Shown here piece after piece: positions 33,691 through 41,835 of a DNA stretch of 64,000 nt (its first letter is position 1; every line of letters starts with the position of its first letter). The notes under the pieces are model-generated. The model ran no database searches, was not told the DNA's origin, and was given only the letters and a program-made list of their open reading frames with translations. The translations under genes and the position numbers were made by a program. The DNA comes from JAJRTA01 sp965603125 (lineage in GTDB: Bacteria; Zixibacteria; MSB-5A5; GN15; FEB-12): assembly GCA_965603125.1 (NCBI GenBank), contig CBFDBU010000007.1, forward strand, positions 1 through 64,000, read 5' to 3'.

Positions 33691-34176
33691 ATGATTGACA
33701 AGCTGATTGGAACTATTGGCTCGGAAGCCACACTCTTTGAATCCTTCCTCGGATTGCTGCAGCGACAGCAAGCGATGTTGGTGGCGGACGATGCGGACGG
33801 CCTCAACGAGGTTACCGCCGACATGCGCGAGAAACTCGTTGCGAGCAGCCTGCTCGCGGAGCGCCGTGAGCGGTTGGTCGAAGAAATCAGAAGCGCCAAT
33901 GCCATTGAGGGTGACCTTGACGTTACCCGTCTGATCGACATCGTGGATCAGAACCAGGCCGACCAGCTTTTGCGTCTCCGCAATCTGATTACCGACCTGA
34001 ATGAGAAGATCAACCGGGCGCGCAACCATAATGCGACGCTGCTCAACCGCTCGCGTGAGTACATTTTCCGAATGATGGATATGCTTTCCAGAATGAACAA
34101 TCCCCAGGCGACGTACGCGCCCGCCGGCACCGTCGCCGCGCGTCCGCAAAACGTGGCCATGGATCGGAGGGCATAA
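33691..34176 (+). CDS. flgN: Flagellar export chaperone FlgN
   Basis: 161 residues, all-helical. ESFLGLLQRQQAMLVADDADGL and LLRLRNLITDLNEKINRARNHN resemble FlgN, the chaperone of the hook-filament junction proteins. Directly upstream of its expected client flgK, sharing TAATG. Confidence 0.82.
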   Translation: MIDKLIGTIGSEATLFESFLGLLQRQQAMLVADDADGLNEVTADMREKLVASSLLAERRERLVEEIRSANAIEGDLDVTRLIDIVDQNQADQLLRLRNLITDLNEKINRARNHNATLLNRSREYIFRMMDMLSRMNNPQATYAPAGTVAARPQNVAMDRRA

Positions 34177-35564
34177 TGCCGGGACTCTTTCAGGCACTTG
34201 AAGTCGGCAAGCGCGCCATACTGACACACCAGATGTCGCTTCAGACCCTGGGGCACAACATCGCCAACGTCAACACCCCGGGGTATACCCGGCAGCGGGT
34301 GAGTATCACCAACACCTTTCCGGAAGAGAGTGCTTTCGGGTCTGTCGGCACCGGCGTTCGTGTCAGCGATATCAGGCACATCCGCGACCTTTTCCTCGGT
34401 AACCAGTTCCGACAGGAGAACAAGTCGCTTGGTCAGTGGTCATACAAGGAAAAGACCCTCCGGCAGGTGGAAGAGTTGTTCGGCGAGCCATACGACAATG
34501 CCCTCTCGGATCAACTGAACAAGTTCTTCGCGTCCTGGAACGATCTGGCCCACAACCCCGACACGCGTAACTCCGTTCTGTCCGAGGCATGTTTGCTGGT
34601 CAATCGGTTCCACGAACTGGCCGACCAACTCACGACGCTTCAGAGTTCCATCGACCGCGAGATGATCACCGTCACGAGCGAAATCAACGGGCTGGCCAAT
34701 GAAATCGCCCGCCTGAACCATGAGATCAAACGAAGCGAGGTAGGTGCCTCCACCGCCAACGACCTGCGCGATATGCGCGATCTGCTCATTGACGAACTGT
34801 CCACACTGGTGGATGTCAATACCAGGGATGAAGAATACGGCGTGGTAGTGGTGTCGGTCGGATCTATGCAACTGGTGGACGATAATCACGCGTTGCAGAT
34901 CGGCGTAGAGATCGCCAACGACAGCGGCAGTCTCAAACACAATCTGGTGTGGCAGGGGACGAAGATATCGTTCAAGAATCTCGACGGCAGACTCAAGGGA
35001 TTGGTGGACTCGCGCGACGAGATTATTCCTCGGCACCTGGAGCAGTTGAACGCGCTGACGCGGACCCTGGTCGAAGAAGTCAACACTCTACATCGCAGCG
35101 GATACGGTCTCGACGGTTCAACCGGTACGAATTTCTTCGACCCGCGATATACCGACGCCACCACCATCGAGGTAAATAGCGACATAGTCGCCAAGCCGTC
35201 GATGATCGCGGCCGCTCAGGTGCCGGATGCGGAATCCGACAATCGAATAGCCCTGGCTATCGCGGCCCTGCAGAACGCCAAGTTGATGAATGACAATGCC
35301 GTTACGATAAACGGCTTCTACAACAGCCTCGTTGGATCCCTGGGCGTGGAGACGCGCGAGGCGCAGTCATTCACTGAAAGCTATGAAATGCTGGTGGCCC
35401 AGATTGACAACGCCCGGCAATCGGTTCAGGGAGTATCTCTGGACGAGGAAATGGCAAACATGATTAAGTCTCAACACGCATACGACGCCGCCGCCAGAGT
35501 GATCACAGCCATGGATCAGGCGCTGGATACGGTCATCTTCTCGATGGGAGTGGTCGGGCGGTAA
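34176..35564 (+). CDS. flgK: Hook-filament junction protein FlgK
   Basis: 462 residues. N-terminal ALEVGKRAILTHQMSLQTLGHNIANVNTPGYTRQRV is the D0 signature. The C-terminal VSLDEEMANMIKSQHAYDAAARVITAMDQALDTVI is diagnostic. First junction protein; overlaps flgN by 1 nt. Confidence 0.95.
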   Translation: MPGLFQALEVGKRAILTHQMSLQTLGHNIANVNTPGYTRQRVSITNTFPEESAFGSVGTGVRVSDIRHIRDLFLGNQFRQENKSLGQWSYKEKTLRQVEELFGEPYDNALSDQLNKFFASWNDLAHNPDTRNSVLSEACLLVNRFHELADQLTTLQSSIDREMITVTSEINGLANEIARLNHEIKRSEVGASTANDLRDMRDLLIDELSTLVDVNTRDEEYGVVVVSVGSMQLVDDNHALQIGVEIANDSGSLKHNLVWQGTKISFKNLDGRLKGLVDSRDEIIPRHLEQLNALTRTLVEEVNTLHRSGYGLDGSTGTNFFDPRYTDATTIEVNSDIVAKPSMIAAAQVPDAESDNRIALAIAALQNAKLMNDNAVTINGFYNSLVGSLGVETREAQSFTESYEMLVAQIDNARQSVQGVSLDEEMANMIKSQHAYDAAARVITAMDQALDTVIFSMGVVGR

Positions 35565-35609
35565 ACGGAATGTCTCCAGGGCGGAGACGGTAACACCACG
35601 GAGGGTTAC

Positions 35610-35954
35610 GTGCTGATATTGACAAGGAAGTTGGGCGAGTCGATCACGATCGGTGACAACGTCAAAGTCTCTGTCCTGGGCATACACGGACGACAGGTTA
35701 GGCTGGGAATTGACGCGCCGCTGGATGTAGTCGTGCATCGGGAAGAGGTCTATGTGAAAATCCAGGCGGAAAACCGGCGTGCCTCGAAGTCACTCAAGGA
35801 AGATCTGCTCGGTATGGTCAGCCTCATCAAGGGAAAGATCGGAGGCAAGGGGCATGACAAGATGAAACCGCCGGATATCGACTACAAAACGGATGACCGC
35901 CACCCTAAACGACCCCGCAGGGGGCCGGATTCGGGGAAGTCGGCCGACGGCTGA
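35610..35954 (+). CDS. csrA: Translational regulator CsrA with long C-terminal tail
   Basis: 114 residues from GTG 35610 after ACGGAGG. Residues 1-~60 are canonical CsrA: LILTRKLGESITIGDNVKVSVLG, VRLGIDAPLDVVVHREEVY. About 50 extra residues follow, a helical Lys-rich segment (~60-80) and a disordered Arg/Pro/Asp-rich end, where typical CsrA has few. CsrA binds GGA in hairpin loops. FliW, its antagonist, is encoded two genes downstream with flgL in between. The flagellin leader is the likely target. Confidence 0.92.
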   Translation: MLILTRKLGESITIGDNVKVSVLGIHGRQVRLGIDAPLDVVVHREEVYVKIQAENRRASKSLKEDLLGMVSLIKGKIGGKGHDKMKPPDIDYKTDDRHPKRPRRGPDSGKSADG

Positions 35955-35978
35955 ACTCGCGGTTGAAGGGACGAACGA

Positions 35979-37916
35979 ATGCGCATCAGCAACAGGATGC
36001 TGACCGACCGGGTGCTGTTCAACATGCAGCGCTCCCTCGGCAGGTTTCTCGAATTACAGACGAAAATGTCGTCGGGACGAAGAATCAACCGACCGTCCGA
36101 CGACCCGATGGGAACTCTGCAGGACCTCGACTATCGAACCGAGTTAACCAGGATCGCCCACTACCGCAGTAACATAGACACCGGACTGAACTGGCAGCAA
36201 ACCTACGACGCTGTTCTGGCTGACCTGAAGGACATGATGGTCAGCGCCAAAGAAGTGGCCATCTCCATGTCCAGCGACAACTGGGACGGCGACGACGGCC
36301 AGGTCCGGCTGGCCCAGGCCGTCGAGATCGAGTCGATCATCGAGCAAGTGATGCAGTTGGCCAACAACGAACTGGGCAACAGAAGCATCTTCGCGGGTTT
36401 CAAGACCGATGGCGCGGCCCTTCAGCGCGGCGGGATGGGAGCCGTATACATGGGGGACGATGGTCTGATCGAGTTCCAGATCGATTCCTCGTCACGCGTT
36501 GCCGCCAACCTCGTCGGGGCTGACGTTTTCCTCAAACAGCTCCGCATCCTCGGCGAGGAGGCCGATCTGAACGTGGCCGTGACGGGCGATACGCTCCTGG
36601 GTGATCTGAACGGCGGTACCGGCATTGACCTCGCTGGCGGAACTTTCAACATAATCGACCGGAACCTGGGCGCCACGGCAGCTATTGACCTGACCGCTCT
36701 GACCCCGGCCAACACCGTCAACGACCTTATCACAGCAGTCAACGCCCAACTGCTTGCCGTAGTTCCCGATCCCATAACCGATGTGACCGTATCCATCGGG
36801 TTCGCCAACAACCACCTGTTCTTCGACACCACCACCAGCGGGATTATTACCGCCTCAACCTCATTGGGTGTTCTCAATGACGGCTACGGAGTCAACCTCG
36901 ATCCGGATTCAATCGTGCTGAGCGACGGGGGAGCCATCAACATTACAGTCGATCTGTCGGGCTCCACCACTGTCGGTGACATCATCACCAAGTTCAATGC
37001 CCAGGCCCCGGCCGGTGTGACCATGCAGGTGGATCCGGCGGGCAGAAAGGGGCTTGAGATAATCGACGCCAACGGTCCACCGCCGCTCAACCTTACCGTC
37101 TCAGAGGCCAATTACGGAACTGCAGCGCATGATCTGGGCATCCTCGGCGATATTGGAACCGGCGTCATCGGCGCGGATCTCAATCCGACAGTTAGCTTCA
37201 AAGTCGAGGAAACCACGGGCACCACCGCCGCCGACCTGGGCATCGTCGGCGAGTTCTTCAAAGACTTCGCCGGTACCGACATCAATCCGCGCCTGAGCCT
37301 GGCGGCCCAGGTGACTGATCTTGACGGCGGTCTCGGCCTCGATCTCGGTGAACTAATAATCTGGCAGGGCGACAGATATCGCACCATTGATCTGTCCGAT
37401 CCCGCCATTGTGAGCGTGCAGGACCTTCTCGACACCTTCAATAACTGCGGTCTTGACATAACGGCGTCGCTCAACGCGGGTGAGACGGGCATTCAGATCG
37501 TCAGCGACGACCGCTACCGGTCACTGACCATCGAGGGTGTCGACGGCAACAACCTCGCCAAGCGGATGGGGGTTTTCGGTTCCAGTGATATGGCCGGTTC
37601 CCTGTCGGTGCTGGTGAACGCCCTGCGCAACAACGACCGCGAAGGCATCGGCCTCCTGATAGGCAACATGGATGACGCTATCCAGCATTTGGTGGGGGAA
37701 CGGGCCGCTGTCGGCGCTCGCGTTATGCGGTTGGAAACGACCGCCGCCCGCCTGGTGAGTCTTGACCTGACCGTCACCAAGCTGCTGGCGGAGGTCGAGG
37801 ATGCTGACATGGCCGCAATGATAACGGAACTGGCCACGCACGAAAGCGCCTACCAGGCGTCTCTGGCGGCCACCGCGAGAATCATACAGCCGAGTTTGAT
37901 AAACTTCCTGAAATAA
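35979..37916 (+). CDS. flgL: Hook-filament junction protein FlgL with large central insertion
   Basis: 645 residues, about twice the usual FlgL. Flagellin-like ends are intact: N-terminal RISNRMLTDRVLFNMQRSLGRF with SSGRRINRPSDDP, and C-terminal DADMAAMITELATHESAYQAS. The middle (~190-555) is a Thr/Asp/Gly-rich insert with repeated units (DLGILGDIGTGVIGADLNP, DLGIVGEFFKDFAGTDINP; and TVNDLITAVNAQ/TVGDIITKFNAQ), similar to flagellar IN motifs. The insert would be surface-exposed. Confidence 0.9.
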   Translation: MRISNRMLTDRVLFNMQRSLGRFLELQTKMSSGRRINRPSDDPMGTLQDLDYRTELTRIAHYRSNIDTGLNWQQTYDAVLADLKDMMVSAKEVAISMSSDNWDGDDGQVRLAQAVEIESIIEQVMQLANNELGNRSIFAGFKTDGAALQRGGMGAVYMGDDGLIEFQIDSSSRVAANLVGADVFLKQLRILGEEADLNVAVTGDTLLGDLNGGTGIDLAGGTFNIIDRNLGATAAIDLTALTPANTVNDLITAVNAQLLAVVPDPITDVTVSIGFANNHLFFDTTTSGIITASTSLGVLNDGYGVNLDPDSIVLSDGGAINITVDLSGSTTVGDIITKFNAQAPAGVTMQVDPAGRKGLEIIDANGPPPLNLTVSEANYGTAAHDLGILGDIGTGVIGADLNPTVSFKVEETTGTTAADLGIVGEFFKDFAGTDINPRLSLAAQVTDLDGGLGLDLGELIIWQGDRYRTIDLSDPAIVSVQDLLDTFNNCGLDITASLNAGETGIQIVSDDRYRSLTIEGVDGNNLAKRMGVFGSSDMAGSLSVLVNALRNNDREGIGLLIGNMDDAIQHLVGERAAVGARVMRLETTAARLVSLDLTVTKLLAEVEDADMAAMITELATHESAYQASLAATARIIQPSLINFLK

Positions 37917-37938
37917 GCCAACTGTGAGGAAAGAAACT

Positions 37939-38415
37939 ATGCTGATAGACAGTAGCCGACTGGGAGCGATAGAGATTCCCGAAGACAAGTTGATCGCGAT
38001 GGAAAGACCGATCCTTGGCTTCGAGGGCCTCACCCGCTTCTGCCTGGTGGAACGTGACGAAATGGCCCCCTTCCTCTGGTTGCAGTCAACCGAGGAAACA
38101 ACGGTAGCGTTTATCGTCGTAAATCCCCGGGCCTTTTTCCCCCACTACCGGATCGAGGTCAACCGCAAGGAAATCGCCGAACTCAGGATAAAACGCTTGG
38201 CGTCGGTGGAAACTTACGTGATCGTGACCGTGAACGATGATCCCCGGGATATGTCCGTCAACCTCCAGGGCCCGATTCTGATCAATACCGAGAACGGCCT
38301 GGCGAAACAACTGGTGCTGGTCAATTCCGAGTACAAGGTGAGTCACCGGATTCTTGATGCCGTTGAGCGTCTTGATCGCGCTGCCGAGCACAAGGAAGAA
38401 CTGGTCGGTGTCTGA
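37939..38415 (+). CDS. fliW: Flagellar assembly factor FliW
   Basis: 158 residues from ATG 37939 behind GAGGAAAG (GTG 37924 is in frame but upstream of that site). Family features: PILGFEGLTRFCLVE, PFLWLQSTEETTVAFIV, and C-terminal GPILINTENGLAKQLVL. FliW binds CsrA and is displaced by flagellin, tying CsrA repression to flagellin export. Both csrA and fliC lie close by. Confidence 0.93.
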   Translation: MLIDSSRLGAIEIPEDKLIAMERPILGFEGLTRFCLVERDEMAPFLWLQSTEETTVAFIVVNPRAFFPHYRIEVNRKEIAELRIKRLASVETYVIVTVNDDPRDMSVNLQGPILINTENGLAKQLVLVNSEYKVSHRILDAVERLDRAAEHKEELVGV

Positions 38416-38511
38416 GTTCCCAGTCGGGCCGCCGCCGGTTCAAACGATGCTGCCATCGGCGACTGTCCGCCGCAGGTTCCGGCCCTGCCGGACTCACAGG
38501 TGAGAGCTTCC

Positions 38512-41223
38512 ATGGCGCACTCCGGGAAAAAGAAAACCTCGCGCGTACGGAAGCGTAAGGGCCCCTCGGGACGGAAAATCGCACGCGACCGCCGCCGGCC
38601 CGACGACCGGCTGGATGATCTGCTCAACGGCGTTGCGACAAACCCGGATGACGTACAGGCCCGCTTGGCTCTCGGCAAGCACTACTACCGGCACAATCTG
38701 CATAGCGAGATCGCCGGGGTTCTCGAACCCCTTGAGGCGAAGTACCCCTTCGGTAGTGAGTACGATTGCGACCTCTATAACCGTCTGCTGGCCTTCGGGT
38801 ATGCCTCGGAAAACCGTCTGCTGGATGCAGAAAAAATATGCGGGCGGGGTTTAGCCTCCTCTCCGGCCGGGCTGGATTATCACTTCGTCCGCAGTTATAT
38901 CCATCTGTCGCTGCGCGAGTATGACAAGGCTGTCGCCTCGGCAAATGAATACCTGGCGCAGTTTGAGGGGCTACGCGCGACTTCAGCGACGCCGGATGTG
39001 TTTACGTTCTCGGATACTCACCGCAGCCAGGTACTCAACTACCTCGGCTCCTGTTTGCAGGAGAGGGGTGAACTGGAAAATGCCGGGGTTCAGTTCGATC
39101 TGGCGTGCCAGGCCGATCCGGGCAACCACCTGCCGTATCTGAACCTGGTCAACATCGCCCGACGACAGAACGATATCAAGGCCGCCAAGGCGATTGTCGC
39201 CCGGGGCTTGGATGAATGCCGCCAGGTACAGGAACTTCGCTTGCTTTCGGAATCGTTCAAGCGGGCCGTGACCATTTCCGCCTGCATGATTGTCAAGGAC
39301 GAGGAAGAGCTGTTGCCCGGATGTTTAGATTCTGTCCGCGACTGGGTCGATGAAATCGTTGTCGTCGACACCGGCTCCACCGATCGTACTATAGAGATAG
39401 CCGAATCATACGGCGCCAGGGTCTTTCACCAGCCCTGGGAAGGAAACTTCTCCAAACACCGCAACTACTCCATCGAACTTGCCACCTGTGATTGGATTTT
39501 CATTATCGACGCCGACGAGCGCTTCAGCAATAAAGACGTGCCACTGTTGCTGGACAGCGTCAACCGCGGAGAACACAAAATCATATCGGTCAACGTATTC
39601 AACCTCTATGGATCAATCGGCCACAAGCTGACGTCGGTGAATTCAATGCGCTTTTTCAGACGGGAACTGAACCTCAGGTATCGAGGTATTGTCCACAATT
39701 CCCTGTACGTTCCCGAAGGGATAACAATCTCCCGCGCTCCTATCACGATGGAACACCTCGGATACGACCTGACGCCGGAGAAAATGAAAGCCAAATTTGA
39801 CCGTAGTAAGGCACTGCTCGAAAAACAGATCGAAGAAAACCCGGATTTTGCTTTTGCCTGGTTCAATCTGGCCCAGTTATACCGAGGTGTTCTGTCTGAG
39901 GCATTAGAGGAATATGCGCCAAAGGTTCTCGAGGCCGCACACCATGCGGTCGACCTAACCGACCACGATGATGTGCAGGGAGATCGTCACATTCACCTGA
40001 TGGCTCTCGATCAACTTGGGTGGACTTACTTCTACTTGAAAGAATATGATCAGGCTGAGCATTTCGCACGGCGCGCCCTTGCGATAAAGCCGAATTACCT
40101 CGATCCGCTGATGCTCTTGGGCAACATATATGCCAACACGAAGAAATACGACGAAGCTATGGAGGCTTACCGGAAATATCTGGATGTCCAGTCAGAGTTT
40201 GACGAGCATATAGAGATAGACTCGCTTATTTTGTTTCATCCTGAGAGCCGCGCTACGGCTTTGTACGGTATGGGCGCTATCTCTGAACTGAGCAACGATC
40301 CGGCAAAGGCCAAAGAGTATTACCGCGAAGCGCTCGCGGCCACGCCCGGTCATCCGGAGGCTTCTCTCAATCTCGGCAAAATACACATGAACGAGGGTAA
40401 CTTCGCCGAGGCGGAAACGCGGTTTCTCAACCAAATGGAGACAAAGCAACCCTCGGTTCTTGCCGCTCTGGGTTTGGGCTACATATATCTGCAACAGATG
40501 CAGCATGAGAAAGCAGAACAATACTACGAGAAAGCGCTCGAAATCGAACCGTCCAATCTCACCGCTCTGGTCAAGGCCGGTGAGTTCTTTCGCGAGACGG
40601 ATAGGATAGACAGAGCGAGAGAACTATATCAGAAAGCATTTGATATCGACAGTGCGGAACCGGAGGTGCTGCAACCGCTGGCGGCAATATACTTTGCCGA
40701 TGGACGCTACCAGCAGGCGGCTGAGCTATATCAGCGGGTTCTCGATCAGCAGCCGGATCGAGCGGAGATTCTCAACGACCTCGGCAACTGCTACTTCAGA
40801 CTGCAAGACCATGACCGGGCCGAGGACTGCTACCGGCAGGCGCTCGATACCGGCACTGCGCCCGGTGTAACCTATCGCAACCAGGGCGTGAATCGGGTAC
40901 GGCAGGGCAGGTTGAATGAAGCTATTATCGCGCTTGAAAAATACACTGAAATCGAACCCGGCCAGCCAGAGATACTGCGCATTATAGGCGATCTGTATCG
41001 CCAGACAGGAGATTATAGTTCTGCTGTTTCTTACTATGAGCAAGTTTTGACCAGCATCGGCGACGACACGCCGGCCCTTTTCAATCTCTCGGAGTGCTAT
41101 CTTCTTATGGGACATAGGGATTCGGCCATAGTCGGTTACCGTCGGATACTTGCCTCGAACCCCGATTTTGCTCCCGCCCGCGACCGTCTGAGCGAACTGG
41201 CCCCGGTCACGGGACCCGCCTGA
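38512..41223 (+). CDS. Glycosyltransferase family 2 fused to TPR repeats
   Basis: 903 residues from ATG 38512. A basic Lys/Arg N-terminus and TPR-like helices (~1-245) precede a GT2 domain starting near 253 (TISACMIVKDEEELLPGCLDSV, VVVDTGSTDRT) with the metal-binding DADERF near 333. About twelve TPR units follow from ~430 (for example ALAIKPNYLDPLMLLGNIYANTKKYDEA). Cytoplasmic. Its place between fliW and flagellin suggests it glycosylates flagellin or another flagellar protein, with TPRs docking the acceptor; inferred from context. GTG 38500 is an alternative start. Confidence 0.82.
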   Translation: MAHSGKKKTSRVRKRKGPSGRKIARDRRRPDDRLDDLLNGVATNPDDVQARLALGKHYYRHNLHSEIAGVLEPLEAKYPFGSEYDCDLYNRLLAFGYASENRLLDAEKICGRGLASSPAGLDYHFVRSYIHLSLREYDKAVASANEYLAQFEGLRATSATPDVFTFSDTHRSQVLNYLGSCLQERGELENAGVQFDLACQADPGNHLPYLNLVNIARRQNDIKAAKAIVARGLDECRQVQELRLLSESFKRAVTISACMIVKDEEELLPGCLDSVRDWVDEIVVVDTGSTDRTIEIAESYGARVFHQPWEGNFSKHRNYSIELATCDWIFIIDADERFSNKDVPLLLDSVNRGEHKIISVNVFNLYGSIGHKLTSVNSMRFFRRELNLRYRGIVHNSLYVPEGITISRAPITMEHLGYDLTPEKMKAKFDRSKALLEKQIEENPDFAFAWFNLAQLYRGVLSEALEEYAPKVLEAAHHAVDLTDHDDVQGDRHIHLMALDQLGWTYFYLKEYDQAEHFARRALAIKPNYLDPLMLLGNIYANTKKYDEAMEAYRKYLDVQSEFDEHIEIDSLILFHPESRATALYGMGAISELSNDPAKAKEYYREALAATPGHPEASLNLGKIHMNEGNFAEAETRFLNQMETKQPSVLAALGLGYIYLQQMQHEKAEQYYEKALEIEPSNLTALVKAGEFFRETDRIDRARELYQKAFDIDSAEPEVLQPLAAIYFADGRYQQAAELYQRVLDQQPDRAEILNDLGNCYFRLQDHDRAEDCYRQALDTGTAPGVTYRNQGVNRVRQGRLNEAIIALEKYTEIEPGQPEILRIIGDLYRQTGDYSSAVSYYEQVLTSIGDDTPALFNLSECYLLMGHRDSAIVGYRRILASNPDFAPARDRLSELAPVTGPA

Positions 41224-41265
41224 GCAGCCAAAACCGATTCTACCTGCCGACTGCCCCACAACGGG

Positions 41266-41532
41266 GGCCTGTTGAAAACTCGGAATACAACACAAATCAA
41301 TAACTGATTTCCATTGCATGTTATTCCCGGGCACGCGGGAATCCACTGGTATCAACGACTTTCTGGATGCCCGCTTTCGCGGGCATGACAGAGAGGGTGG
41401 TTATGCCCACTTTCGCGGGCATGACGAATCTGTCAGTAGGGCAGGTTTGTCTTCAAACCTGCCAACAAAGGCGGGTCCGAGGACGGACCCACCCTACGAG
41501 GCTGTGACAATACGCAAGTTTTTCAACAAGCC
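41266..41532. mobile_element. MITE-like repeat element with terminal inverted repeats
   Basis: Imperfect terminal inverted repeats: GGCCTGTTGAAAACT at 41266-41280, and its near complement AGTTTTTCAACAAGCC at 41517-41532 (one substitution, one indel). Inside are four palindromes: 41367-41386 (ATGCCCGC-TTTC-GCGGGCAT), a near copy at 41403-41422, 41440-41463 (GGCAGGTTTG arms) and 41473-41490 (GGGTCCG arms). No transposase is encoded, so if mobile it is non-autonomous. No clean target duplication seen. It fills most of the 612-nt gap before flagellin and ends about 60 nt upstream of the fliC promoter. Confidence 0.6.
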
Positions 41533-41589
41533 GCAAACGGTGGGCCACCAGCAGGCCGTTTTTTTTGCTGTCAAGATCAATTGGGCCGA

Positions 41590-41616
41590 TAAAGTTGCTC
41601 AAGCTTCTGCCGATTA
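41590..41616 (+). promoter_or_regulatory. Sigma-28 (FliA)-type promoter of flagellin
   Basis: TAAAGTTG (41590-41597), exactly 11 nt, then GCCGATTA (41609-41616): seven of eight at both elements of TAAAGTTT-N11-GCCGATAA. A second perfect -10-like GCCGATAA (41585-41592) overlaps the -35 but has no good -35 of its own. The predicted start near 41623 gives a leader of about 213 nt. Confidence 0.78.
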
Positions 41617-41795
41617 AGAAGCTATAATGAAAACCCCACGATGGGTTGGAACCAGTATCCTTAATGACAAGATGACAAGGAGGAACCGACAGGAGGCATA
41701 CCGGGCAGTCTGGGTTAAATGGACTTTTAACTCGATACGTGTCAGACATGGGAAGTGACGGTAGGAATATAAAGGAACTGAACCAATAAGAAAGA

Positions 41796-41831
41796 GGGGT
41801 ACGGATACCCCACATCTTTCAAGGAGGATGT
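41796..41831 (+). promoter_or_regulatory. Putative CsrA-binding hairpins over the flagellin ribosome-binding site
   Basis: Hairpin 1 (41796-41811) is GGGGTA-CGGA-TACCCC, a perfect 6-bp stem presenting GGA in a tetraloop. Hairpin 2 (41812-41831) pairs ACATCTTT with GAGGATGT (two G-T pairs) around CAAG and buries the Shine-Dalgarno AAGGAGG (41821-41827). Exposed GGA in small hairpins, one of them at the SD, is the known CsrA target design, as in the Bacillus hag leader. The ~213-nt leader holds eleven GGA triplets in all. csrA and fliW are in the same cluster. Binding is inferred. Confidence 0.6.
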
Positions 41832-41835
41832 ATCC

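Noticed and set aside
41318..41617. 99-codon forward ORF inside the repeat element
   Set aside because: Its sequence is just the translation of the palindromes (ARFRGHD-type repeats), a common false ORF.
41623..41628. TATAAT as a sigma-70 promoter for flagellin
   Set aside because: No -35 at acceptable spacing; the sigma-28 elements just upstream explain the site better.
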